From positions 1 to 64,000 of the forward strand of contig NZ_JAAGMG010001184.1 in NCBI RefSeq assembly GCF_010548525.1: a DNA stretch of 64,000 nucleotides. Reading direction: 5' to 3'. The translations under genes were made by a program, and so were the position numbers. Origin of the DNA: Streptomyces sp. SID14478 (GTDB lineage: Bacteria; Actinomycetota; Actinomycetes; Streptomycetales; Streptomycetaceae). The notes under the pieces were generated by a model. That model worked only from the letters and a program-made list of their open reading frames with translations. It did not search any database and was not told where the DNA came from. Shown piece by piece: positions 45,171-53,082 of this stretch (within the stretch, counting starts at the first letter, position 1; the number at the start of each line of letters is the position of its first letter).

Positions 45171-45605
45171 ATGGATCCGTCGACCGACACGCTGAGCGCC
45201 GTCCCCGCCCGGATGATCGAGGGCTGGAACCACGGCGACGCGGCCGCGTTCGCCGCGGACTTCGCCCAGGACGCCGAACTCATCGACTTCGACGGCACAG
45301 TCCACAAGGGACGCGACACGGTGATCGCCTCCCAGCAGCCGGCCTTCGACACGGTCCTGAAGGGCTCCCGGCTCGTGCACGGCAAGGTGGAGTTCGCCCG
45401 GCTCGTCGCGCCGGGACACGCCGTGATCCACCACCGCTTCGGCATGGTGATGGCCGGTGAGGAGGAGCCGCCTCCGAGTCGCTACTTCCTGCAACTGTTC
45501 GCGATGGTCTGGCAGAACGACCGATGGGAGATCGCGACGCTGCAGAACACCCGCCGCGTCTCACTGGAGTCCGCCATGGCCCTGGACGCACAGACGGCCA
45601 CGTGA
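45171..45605 (+). CDS. SnoaL-like / SgcJ-type NTF2-fold protein
   Basis: 144 residues from ATG 45171 (GGAAAGG upstream). NTF2-like cone fold: ARMIEGWNHGDAAAFAADFA, LIDFDGTVHKGRDTVI and IHHRFGMVMAG...WEIATLQNTR. Such small proteins act as polyketide cyclases, dehydratases or ligand binders; the catalytic residues cannot be set from sequence alone. Co-transcribed with the AraC regulator. Confidence 0.9.
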   Translation: MDPSTDTLSAVPARMIEGWNHGDAAAFAADFAQDAELIDFDGTVHKGRDTVIASQQPAFDTVLKGSRLVHGKVEFARLVAPGHAVIHHRFGMVMAGEEEPPPSRYFLQLFAMVWQNDRWEIATLQNTRRVSLESAMALDAQTAT

Positions 45606-45986
45606 CGTAGCCCCCTCGCCCCCGGCCACCACCTCGCTGTCCGCCCCCTTGGCACGCTTGTTGCGGCCCGGGGTGGTTCCGGCGTTCGCCGCCCGGCTGT
45701 AGCCATGTGCCGCCCTGACCCCGGTTGCCACCGCCGTAGCGGTGGCAACCGGCAGGTGCGGGTCCGCAATGCCCCTTCGTGCAGTCCTTGCGTGAGATGC
45801 CGTCCTGACGTGGGGCGAGGCTGCGGAGTCGCCCCGCCGCCCATCACGCAGAGGGGCCTGTGGTGCGGGCCTCCGCCAAGGTCGCATCATTGCCTGCGCT
45901 CCCCATCGCGGGGATTTTCGCGATCTTTCAGCGATGAGGCAACGGTTTCCGGACCCCGTGGACTCTATGGGGCGAGGAGGTTGTCG
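45606..45986. other. gene-free stretch of about 380 bases
   Basis: Holds a very strong hairpin at 45721-45752 and the promoter of the sigma-factor gene. A minus-strand reading near 45610-45690 (AANAGTTPGRNKRAKGADSE) is composition-driven and not supported as a gene. Confidence 0.5.
45721..45752 (+). terminator. terminator, 14-bp perfect stem with CGTA tetraloop
   Basis: CCGGTTGCCACCGC-CGTA-GCGGTGGCAACCGG. It probably ends the AraC/SnoaL operon; the tight loop and perfect stem make it one of the strongest structures in the window. Confidence 0.8.
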
Positions 45987-46523
45987 ATGAGAGAAGCGAA
46001 CCCCGCTGCGGATGTGGACTTCCAGTCCTTCGTCGTCGGCCGTTGGGCCCGGCTGATGCGTACCGCGTTCCTTCTGACGGGGGATCAGCACGCGGCGGAG
46101 GACCTGGTCCAGTCGTCGCTGGAGCGCGTCTACACGGCCTGGCGCAGGGTCGCGTCCGCGCAGGATCCGGACGCGTACGTGCGACGGATCATGGTCAACA
46201 TGCATGCCCGCAGACATCGCGGCAGATTCAAGGAGCTCGTGTCCCGCAGGGACGACACGAGCCTGGATGTACCGGAGCGCGGGGACCGGATGGCGCAGGC
46301 GCTCGACCGCGGCGATCTGATGGCGGCGCTGGTGCAGTTGCCGCCCCGCCAGCGCGAGGCGGTCGTGCTGCGCTACTGGGAGGACCTGAGCGAGTCGCAG
46401 GTCGCGCAGGCGATGGGGTGCTCGGTCGGCACGGTGAAGAGCAACGCGGCCAAGGGCATAGCGAAACTCCGTGCCGTGCCGGGGCTGACGGACAAGGCGA
46501 CGAACGAGAGGCCCCGGCCATGA
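45987..46523 (+). CDS. SigE-family ECF RNA polymerase sigma factor
   Basis: 178 residues from ATG 45987 (GAGGAGG upstream). Region 2: FVVGRWARLMRTAFLLTGDQ and AEDLVQSSLERVYTAW; region 4: LPPRQREAVVLRYWEDLSES and AQAMGCSVGTVKSNAAKGI. These are the hallmarks of the Streptomyces SigE-family group (short ECF sigmas). Its stop overlaps the start of the next membrane-protein gene (ATGA), which is the usual position for a cognate anti-sigma factor. Confidence 0.95.
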   Translation: MREANPAADVDFQSFVVGRWARLMRTAFLLTGDQHAAEDLVQSSLERVYTAWRRVASAQDPDAYVRRIMVNMHARRHRGRFKELVSRRDDTSLDVPERGDRMAQALDRGDLMAALVQLPPRQREAVVLRYWEDLSESQVAQAMGCSVGTVKSNAAKGIAKLRAVPGLTDKATNERPRP

Positions 46524-47296
46524 CACTGCAGCATGACGACGCCCACCAGGATCTCGTCGCACGGCTGGCCGATGCCGCACACCAGGTGGAGATCGGCCCG
46601 GCTCCGTGCCAGGCGATCGTGAGCGAAGGCAGACGAAGGCAGCGCCGACGCAGGGTCACGACCGTGGCTGCCGTCCTGGTCGCTGCCTGCGCGACCGGTG
46701 TCGCGGTCACCTCGCTCCAGGACACCGCCGACCGCTCCGGCAAGGTCGGCCCGGCCTCCCGGACACCCGCGCCGCTCGCTCCGCACACGCAGGAACTCGC
46801 GACGGGGCGGGCCGACGGCGTGCCGTGGAGCGTCAGCGTGGACGTGTGGGAGCCGGCGAAGAACGAGGCGGGGGCGGCCCGGCTGTACGCAGCGATGAAC
46901 GACCGGGAGTTTCCGGATACCGAGCGGGGCGGCGGATACCCGTACCGCGATCTGCTCGACGAGGGCTGGTTCTTCGCCAGGGCCCGCACGGGCGACAAGA
47001 ACTGGTTCCCCAGCGACGGCCCCCTCCCCGTGAAGCCCACGTCACGCGGTCACGTGGAATCCACCTGGGTCCGTCTCAAGGGCGAAGGCGCCGACTCCTG
47101 GCTCGTGTTCGGCCACACCGCCCCCGACGTGCGCGGCGTCGTCTGCACCTGGTCCAACGGCGCCACCACCAAGGTGCAGCCGCCCGTGCTGCACACCATC
47201 AAGGGCACGGACAGCCGGTTCTTCGTGGTCCCCGTACCGAAGGGAGGCGGCCCCAAGAGCGCCACGGCCACACCGGAATGCCGCTCGAACTCCTGA
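46520..47296 (+). CDS. membrane-anchored partner of ECF sigma factor (putative anti-sigma)
   Basis: 258 residues from ATG 46520, overlapping the sigma stop. Short cytoplasmic N-terminus (about 1-40, ending GRRRQRRRRVTT), one membrane helix (about 44-62, VAAVLVAACATGVAVTSL) and a large external domain. That topology fits an anti-sigma factor or coupled sensor, but no ZAS zinc motif is seen. The gene ends inside the start of a broken SGNH hydrolase frame. Confidence 0.82.
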   Translation: MTLQHDDAHQDLVARLADAAHQVEIGPAPCQAIVSEGRRRQRRRRVTTVAAVLVAACATGVAVTSLQDTADRSGKVGPASRTPAPLAPHTQELATGRADGVPWSVSVDVWEPAKNEAGAARLYAAMNDREFPDTERGGGYPYRDLLDEGWFFARARTGDKNWFPSDGPLPVKPTSRGHVESTWVRLKGEGADSWLVFGHTAPDVRGVVCTWSNGATTKVQPPVLHTIKGTDSRFFVVPVPKGGGPKSATATPECRSNS

Positions 47297-47865
47297 CAAC
47301 GGCCGCCGGCCCACAGAGCGTGCTGTGCACCCAGGGCGCGCGGGGCTGGGGCGAGCATCTGCACGAGCGGCTGCGGTGGCAACTGGGACGGCATACCGAT
47401 GTCGTGGTCAACACCGGGGTGTCGGGATGGAGTGCCCCAGATGTGCTCCGCGAACAGGATTGGGTGAGCGGACGCTTCCGGCCGGACGTACTGTCCGTGT
47501 CGCTGGGCACGAACGACTGCCTGGCCGGCGACGCAGGACTGCCGGCCTTCCGCGAGGCGATGCGGAAGTTCGTCGAGGGCGCCGGATCGCGCACACAGGT
47601 CGTGCTCCACACTCCCGTACTCGTCAGCTTCGCGGAGCGTGAACGGCGCGCGGCGATGCCCGCGTATCGCCAGGCCGTGCGGGAGCTCGCTGCGGAAAGC
47701 GGCGCCCTGCCCGTCGACCACGAGGCCCACCGGCGCGCACACCACCAAGCGGCCGACCCGATCGGCTGGCTGGACGATCCGGCCCCTCCCAACGCCGCCG
47801 GCCAGCTGCAGATGGCTCAAGTGGCACTGCGGGCAATGGGGCTGGGTGAGATCGAACTACCCTGA
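47278..47865 (+). pseudogene. SGNH/GDSL hydrolase remnant, 5'-truncated
   Basis: 195 codons from ATG 47278 that overlap the preceding gene. The C-terminal three quarters match SGNH hydrolases: VVVNTGVSGW, the block III motif SLGTNDC and the end block LDDPAPPNAAGQLQMA. Block I (GDS with the serine nucleophile) is missing: the reading VLCTQGARGWGEHL suggests a deletion joining the first strand to a later helix. In the last block the usual D-x-x-H-P-N reads D-P-A-P-P-N, so the His is also lost. The product cannot be a working hydrolase of this type. Confidence 0.75.
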
Positions 47866-48016
47866 CGAGTTCGTGCATGGACGGCGTCGGTGCGGGGTGA
47901 GGAGAAAGCAGCCCGCCTACTCGTGGAAGCCGGGTCTGGCGTGACACGGAATGCCGTACCTGGTTCAGCGAACCGAACGACAGGAGAAGCCCGCATCAGC
48001 GGCGCCCGACGAGATC

Positions 48017-48835
48017 TCAAGCGAACACCAGGCCAAGGGATTTCTTGAGGCCGTGGGCGCCCTGACCCGTCAGGTGGACGACCCGGGGGCTCGCTCCCCA
48101 CCGCACCCAGTCCAGGGTGAAAAGACGCGCAGTCAGCGCCGCTCCGAGCCCGCCGGCCAGGTGGTGTTGCTGTTCGCTCCAGTCGACGCAGTACAGGACA
48201 GGGGGACGGCGGGGCGGCAGTCGGTCCGTGTCCACGCCGAGATCGGCGAGCCGACCGTGGCCTTCGTCGGTGATCCGGTACTGGAGGTCGCGCCCGTAGG
48301 ACGAAGGGCGGTCACGTACCGCCTCCTCAGGGCGATGGACGCCGTCGTGCCCGCTGAGCACGCCGCGTTCCAGCAGCGCCCGCAGGAGTGCGACGCCCAG
48401 CTGTCCGGCCAGATGGTCGTAGCAAGTGCGGGCGCGGTGCAGGGCGTTGGCGCGGCTGCTCTGTTTCAAGGAGGTGATGGCCAGGGGAGGGGCGATCAGG
48501 GCCAGCGACTCCAGGGCGGCGCTCACATCCGGCCCGGCCAGCCGGTAGAAGCGCTGACGGCCCTGCTTCTCGACGGCGACGACTTCACCCGCCACGAGCC
48601 TGGCCAAGTGCGCACTGGCCGTGGCCGGGCCGATCCCCGCCTCGCTCGCGAGCGTACTCGCCGACAGCGCGCGTCCGTCCGCCAGGCACTTGAGAATTCG
48701 GGCCCGCGAGGGGTCGGCGATGAGGGCCGCGGCCCGCGCGATGTCGGTCTGGTGTTTGAGCGGCTCCCCCTCCCGGTCGTGGAAAGAGGCGGTGCGGGAG
48801 CGGGCGGCAAGCGGGCCGCGAGGCGCATTCGGCAT
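48017..48835 (-). CDS. ArsR family regulator with C-terminal sensor domain
   Basis: 272 residues from ATG 48835. Winged helix: ARAAALIADPSRARILKCLA, ASTLASEAGIGPATASAHL and VVAVEKQGRQRFYRLAGP. The C-terminal 170 residues (CYDHLAGQLGVALLRALL onward) form the domain found in this ArsR subgroup, ending HGLKKSLGLVFA. Divergent from a phzF-like gene; the palindrome at 48858-48877 lies 23 bases before its start, so it is probably autoregulated. Confidence 0.92.
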   Translation of the reverse strand: MPNAPRGPLAARSRTASFHDREGEPLKHQTDIARAAALIADPSRARILKCLADGRALSASTLASEAGIGPATASAHLARLVAGEVVAVEKQGRQRFYRLAGPDVSAALESLALIAPPLAITSLKQSSRANALHRARTCYDHLAGQLGVALLRALLERGVLSGHDGVHRPEEAVRDRPSSYGRDLQYRITDEGHGRLADLGVDTDRLPPRRPPVLYCVDWSEQQHHLAGGLGAALTARLFTLDWVRWGASPRVVHLTGQGAHGLKKSLGLVFA

Positions 48836-48857
48836 GGCGGCAACCTACGACATCGAC

Positions 48858-48877
48858 ACTTCGCTGTGCAGCGAAGT
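48858..48877. promoter_or_regulatory. ArsR operator upstream of arsR/phzF pair
   Basis: ACTTCGCTG-TG-CAGCGAAGT, 9-bp perfect arms with a 2-base centre. Confidence 0.72.
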
Positions 48878-49058
48878 AAGGGGCACCGAAGCTTGGTTGT
48901 GACCACACCGCAGAGTGTCTCGGACGCCACGCCGTTTCCCGAGGCGGCCGCCCCACAGGCGCACGGCTCACCGTGCCCCTGCGGGCTCCGCTGAGTGCCG
49001 ACCGCTCCGTGGCCGCTGGTGAACCACCCATCAGACCATCAGAAGAGGACCACGCATC

Positions 49059-49982
49059 GTGTCAACCAACTCGCAAGCCCTGCCCGGCATCACGCATCGC
49101 TCCGGGCCGTCGAACACAGAAGTGCTCCACTACACCGCCTTCGCCGCCAGTCCGGTCGGCGGCAACCGGGCGGGGGTCGTACTGGACGCTGCCGCACTGC
49201 ACGACAGTGACATGGTCGCCATTGCAGCCGAACTCGGCTACTCGGAGTCCGCCTTCCTCAGTCCCGGCCCCGACCCTGCCGACGAGCGGTCGCTCACGTT
49301 GCGCTTCTTCAGCCCTCAGGCCGAAGTGGACTTCTGCGGTCATGCCACCGTCGCCGCGGCGGTCGCCCTGGGCGAGCGGCTCGGAACCGGTGAGCTGACC
49401 TTTCACACGCCTGCCGGCCCGATCGCCGTCACGGTCACCGAGGCAGGCGGCGTGCTGAAGGCCACTCTCACCAGCGTCGTGCCCAAGGTGTCCAAGGCGG
49501 ACCCGGCGGACGTGGCTGAGGCGCTGGCGGCGCTCGCCTGGCAGGCCGATGATCTGGACGCGGCCTTGCCACCGAGGATTGCCTACGCAGGGGTCCGTCA
49601 CCTCGTGCTGGCTGCCGCCACGCGCGAACGGCTGGCCGATCTGAACTATGACTTCGACCGGCTATTGACCTTGATGCGGAAGCTGGATCTCACCACCGTG
49701 CAGTTGGTGTGGCGTGAGACAGCGACGACATTCCACGCCCGGGACCCGTTCCCCGTCGGTGGAGTGGTGGAAGATGCCGCGACAGGAGCTGCGGCAGCCG
49801 CCTTCGGTGCGTACGCACGGGAACTGGGCCTCGTCCCCGTCGATGTGACACTGACCCTCCATCAAGGCCACGACATGGGCAGCCCGTCGCTCCTCGAGGT
49901 CGATCTGCGTGCGGGCGAGGAGCGTGTGCGAGTCACCGGTACGGCGGTCCGTGTCCAGGCTTCCGCCTCAGGTCAAATCTGA
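49059..49982 (+). CDS. PhzF family isomerase
   Basis: 307 residues from GTG 49059 (AGAGGA upstream). Diaminopimelate-epimerase-like double fold: VLHYTAFAASPVGGNRAGVV, catalytic Glu63 in LGYSESAFLS, FFSPQAEVDFCGHATVAAAVA and EDAATGAAAAAFGAYARE. PhzF proteins isomerise small ring compounds; without other phenazine genes nearby, a phenazine role is not indicated. Controlled, by position, by the divergent ArsR regulator. Confidence 0.93.
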   Translation: MSTNSQALPGITHRSGPSNTEVLHYTAFAASPVGGNRAGVVLDAAALHDSDMVAIAAELGYSESAFLSPGPDPADERSLTLRFFSPQAEVDFCGHATVAAAVALGERLGTGELTFHTPAGPIAVTVTEAGGVLKATLTSVVPKVSKADPADVAEALAALAWQADDLDAALPPRIAYAGVRHLVLAAATRERLADLNYDFDRLLTLMRKLDLTTVQLVWRETATTFHARDPFPVGGVVEDAATGAAAAAFGAYARELGLVPVDVTLTLHQGHDMGSPSLLEVDLRAGEERVRVTGTAVRVQASASGQI

Positions 49983-50113
49983 CCTGGAACCACACATGCC
50001 GTCTCGGGCGAGGCACTCAGTCAAGGCGGAGAAGCCATGAGACGCCGACAGAGGGGTACGAGGAGACCCTCGCAACGCGACTTCTCCAGACGGTCGGATC
50101 GGGCGGTGGGCGA

Positions 50114-50704
50114 ATGCAGAGAACATCGATGACCAACCAACCTATCGCGTTCCCGGACGAGGCCACGTTGCGGCGTCGGCTCACCATGCGCTGGGCATTG
50201 CTTCTGGTCCTCAGCGGCCTGTTCGGCTTCGTAGTGGGCCTCGTGCTGAACCTCTCGGGGAGGGTGCTTTCCGGCGTTCTCATGGCGGCGTTCCTGATCG
50301 TCGTCGTGGCCGTCACGTCGTGCGTGGTCCTGTGCAGAGAACGCAGGCGGGCCGGCCGGCACGGCCTCTCGCTGAGCCGGTACAGCTACGTGGGCACGCA
50401 GATAAGCAGTGGTCGCCTGCCTGCGGACCCCGCTCTGCGTTCCGCCGCCCTGGACATCGTGGAGCGCCAGTCGCAAGCGGTGGACCGGGCGTCGTCCAGA
50501 CCGCAAAAGGTGCTGCGTGTCGTCATGATCGTGCTGTTCGCCACGCTCGCCGTCGACCGGATGCTCAGTCAGGAATATGGTGTCGCGGCCCTGTTCTCCT
50601 TCACGCTTGTGTGCTCGCTCTGGACTCCGCTGGGACTCCGCCGCCAGCGAAGGCGCCTTGAGACCGTACGGAGCACGCTGGATGGACAAGGCAGCACGAG
50701 GTAG
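50114..50704 (+). CDS. membrane protein, unknown function
   Basis: 196 residues from ATG 50114 (or 191 from ATG 50129). Two N-terminal helices (about 26-46 WALLLVLSGLFGFVVGLVLN and 52-73) and a second pair near 137-172 (VLRVVMIVLFATLAVDRM, ALFSFTLVCSLWTPLGL), with a cytoplasmic middle region. No family recognised. Convergent with an MFS gene. Confidence 0.8.
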   Translation: MQRTSMTNQPIAFPDEATLRRRLTMRWALLLVLSGLFGFVVGLVLNLSGRVLSGVLMAAFLIVVVAVTSCVVLCRERRRAGRHGLSLSRYSYVGTQISSGRLPADPALRSAALDIVERQSQAVDRASSRPQKVLRVVMIVLFATLAVDRMLSQEYGVAALFSFTLVCSLWTPLGLRRQRRRLETVRSTLDGQGSTR

Positions 50705-50859
50705 CCGCGCATGCCGAGGACGAAGGCGCCAGGTTCGGATCATCGGGGCCTCGACGGAGTCCCGGGTCCCGGCCACTCCATTCCCTGTTCCGCGCCTACG
50801 TCGACGACATCACCACTCGATGCCCCCGGGTCCTGCGCACCGTCGAGGACGGCCGGCGT

Positions 50860-52056
50860 CTACGCCGGGTCGCTGAGGAGCCCGTCCGGTTCACGCAAGA
50901 AGACGGAGAGCAGCATCGCGAGCGCCGGCAGGGTGGCGAGGACAGCGAGTGCGCCTCGGGGGCCGTAGTGGGTTGCGGCGATGCCGAGCAGTGGCATGAA
51001 CAGGCCGCCGGCACTCATCGCGAGGCCGAGGGTGACGCCGGCGGCGGTCCCGGGCCGGCTGGGCAGGTAGTCCTGGCCGAGCTTGATAAGGACGGCGAAC
51101 GGGATGTTCGAGATCAGACCGACGAGCAGGGCGAGCGGCAGCGCCATGTATTTGTCGTCGCAGATCAGCATGAGCCACAGGGCCGGCAACATGGCGGCAT
51201 TGCCGATCTGTACGGTGCGCACCATGCCGATGCGGTCGGCCAGCCGCCCACCGAGCAGAGTGCCGGCCACACCGCCGCCGAGAACGAGGGTCAGGGCGAG
51301 ACCTCCGAGGCCGCTGCTCGCTTCCAGGTGGCGGATCCAGTACAGCGAGATGAAGGTGTTCAGCCCGGTCGAGATGGTGGACCGCACGATCTCGACGGCG
51401 GTCAGGGCAGCGAACCGGCCCGGCAGGTCCCTTCCCTGGCGCTGCACCTTGCTGACCGCCGTACTCGATGTCCGGGTGTGGTGACGCAGCAGCACGAAGC
51501 CCATGAGGACAGCGGGTGGGATGAACAGTGCGGTCGCGCCCATTCCGAGGTTGCCCAGGGCGGGTGTGACCAGGGCAGGGGCAATGAAGAAGCCCACGCT
51601 GCCGCCCGCGGCGAAGTAGCTCATGGCGGTGGCGCTGCCCCCGGCCGCACGGCGCGCATCGCGCCCCGCGGGCGGATGGAACATGGCGATGCCGACACCC
51701 GCCATCAGGAGCAGCGCGAACACCAGCGGGTAGGAGGGAACCAGCCCGGAAAGGCCTGCCCCGACGCCCGCCAGGCCGACTCCCAGTGGTGACATCCACC
51801 GCAGCCGGAACCGGTCGGCGAGCAGTCCGATCGGCACCTGCGGTACCGCGCTGCCGAGCGTCGCGGCAAGGGCCAGCCCCGAGGCCTGGACATAACTGAA
51901 GTCGCGTTGCAGTACGAAATAGGGCACCGCGGCGGGCACAAGGCCCTGGTAGAAGTCGTCGACGGCATGAGCGCTCGCCCAGATCCGCATCCGGCGCCAG
52001 TGCCCGGGCGGACCTCCCGCCTCACGGGACGTGCTTGTTTCCTGGATCGTTGTCAC
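50860..52056 (-). CDS. MFS transporter, fosmidomycin-resistance (Fsr)-like
   Basis: 398 residues from GTG 52056. Twelve helices; the early AHAVDDFYQGLVPAAVPYF and the GVGIAMFHPPAGRDAR element are characteristic of the Fsr branch. It probably exports a hydrophilic antibiotic-like compound. Divergent from an AraC regulator with only 54 bases between starts, so both promoters overlap. Confidence 0.92.
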   Translation of the reverse strand: MTTIQETSTSREAGGPPGHWRRMRIWASAHAVDDFYQGLVPAAVPYFVLQRDFSYVQASGLALAATLGSAVPQVPIGLLADRFRLRWMSPLGVGLAGVGAGLSGLVPSYPLVFALLLMAGVGIAMFHPPAGRDARRAAGGSATAMSYFAAGGSVGFFIAPALVTPALGNLGMGATALFIPPAVLMGFVLLRHHTRTSSTAVSKVQRQGRDLPGRFAALTAVEIVRSTISTGLNTFISLYWIRHLEASSGLGGLALTLVLGGGVAGTLLGGRLADRIGMVRTVQIGNAAMLPALWLMLICDDKYMALPLALLVGLISNIPFAVLIKLGQDYLPSRPGTAAGVTLGLAMSAGGLFMPLLGIAATHYGPRGALAVLATLPALAMLLSVFLREPDGLLSDPA

Positions 52057-52110
52057 ACGTCCACGATGGGCGCGGGCACCCTGGGCGCGCTTCCCGTATT
52101 CTGCCTATCT

Positions 52111-52878
52111 ATGTCGCAGATCCGCCACTCGCCCGTCGCGCCGACCACCACTCGGCTCCTCGGCGGCGGCGCGACCATCGACCGGCACCGTCACGACGAC
52201 CACCAGCTCATCTACGTCAGCGCGGGCGTCCTGGCGATCACCACGGAGCACGGTTCCTGGATCGCCTCCAACGACCGCGCCGTGTGGATTCCGGCCCACA
52301 CCTGGCACGAACACCGCTTCTACGGGCAGAGCCGTTTCCACACCGTCGGCTTCTCCGCCCACGGCAGGCCGCCGCTGCTCGACGCCGAGAACCCGACGGT
52401 CATCGCCGTCGATCCGCTGGTGCGCGAGTTGCTGATCGCGCTCACCGGCACCGCTCTCACGCAGATCGAGATCCGGCACATCGAAGCGGTGCTACGCGAC
52501 CGGATGCGCCGCGTGACGGCCCAACCCGTCGCCCTGCCCGCAGCCCGCGACCAACGACTGGCCGACGCCTGCCGAACCGTCGAAGAGGACCTGCACCAGC
52601 CCTGGACCCTCACCCAGCTCGCCGAGCGTGTGCACACCAGCGAGCGAACCCTCTCCCGCCTCTACCGCGACGAGTTCGGCACGACCTTCCCTCAATGGCG
52701 CACCCGTGTCCGGATCTTCACCGCGATGGTCATGCTCGCCGAGGGCGCCACCGTGACCGACACCGCCCACGCCTGCGGATGGGCAACCACCAGCGCTTTC
52801 GTCCAAACCTTCGCCCACACCGTAGGCATGACCCCCGGTACCTACCGCGCAGGCGTGGGCAAACCGCAGCAGGACTGA
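52111..52878 (+). CDS. AraC family regulator with cupin domain
   Basis: 255 residues from ATG 52111. N-terminal AraC-type cupin (HRHDDHQLIYVSAGVLAITT, TWHEHRF) and a C-terminal double helix-turn-helix (TLTQLAERVHTSERTLSRLY, VTDTAHACGWATTSAFVQTF). A TATTCT box at 52097-52102 would place transcription start close to the ATG, i.e. a leaderless or nearly leaderless message. Likely controls the divergent Fsr-like exporter. Confidence 0.92.
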   Translation: MSQIRHSPVAPTTTRLLGGGATIDRHRHDDHQLIYVSAGVLAITTEHGSWIASNDRAVWIPAHTWHEHRFYGQSRFHTVGFSAHGRPPLLDAENPTVIAVDPLVRELLIALTGTALTQIEIRHIEAVLRDRMRRVTAQPVALPAARDQRLADACRTVEEDLHQPWTLTQLAERVHTSERTLSRLYRDEFGTTFPQWRTRVRIFTAMVMLAEGATVTDTAHACGWATTSAFVQTFAHTVGMTPGTYRAGVGKPQQD

Positions 52879-53001
52879 CGACCACGGCAGCAAAGATTGC
52901 TCGCCCGAACTGCCCTGCACGTCCGCATCGTTCGCCCTGCGCGCCAGAAAAGCCCTGCCGTCCTGGGAACGGTCCGCGTAGTCACGAGGGGTGAGGGGGA
53001 C

Positions 53002-53028
53002 GGCGGTACCCGGTATGGGGGCACCGCC
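53002..53028. terminator. possible bidirectional terminator between converging genes
   Basis: GGCGGT (53002-53007) pairs with ACCGCC (53023-53028); the loop itself has CCCGGT-like G/C runs. Lies between the AraC gene and the MFS gene that ends at 53049. Confidence 0.4.
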
Positions 53029-53047
53029 GCCGGGGCGAACCGCCTCA

Positions 53048-53082
53048 GTCAGCCTGGTTGTTCTCCGTCAGCCTGGTTGTTC
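53048..53082. repeat. tandem duplication at 3' end of MFS gene
   Basis: GTCAGCCTGGTTGTTC occurs at 53048-53063 and again at 53067-53082 (period 19 bases). The duplication creates the last residues and the stop codon of the MFS gene. Confidence 0.85.

Noticed and set aside
45606-45705. Possible transposase or integrase tail on the minus strand
   Set aside because: The reading is short, composition-driven and lacks any transposase motif or flanking repeats.
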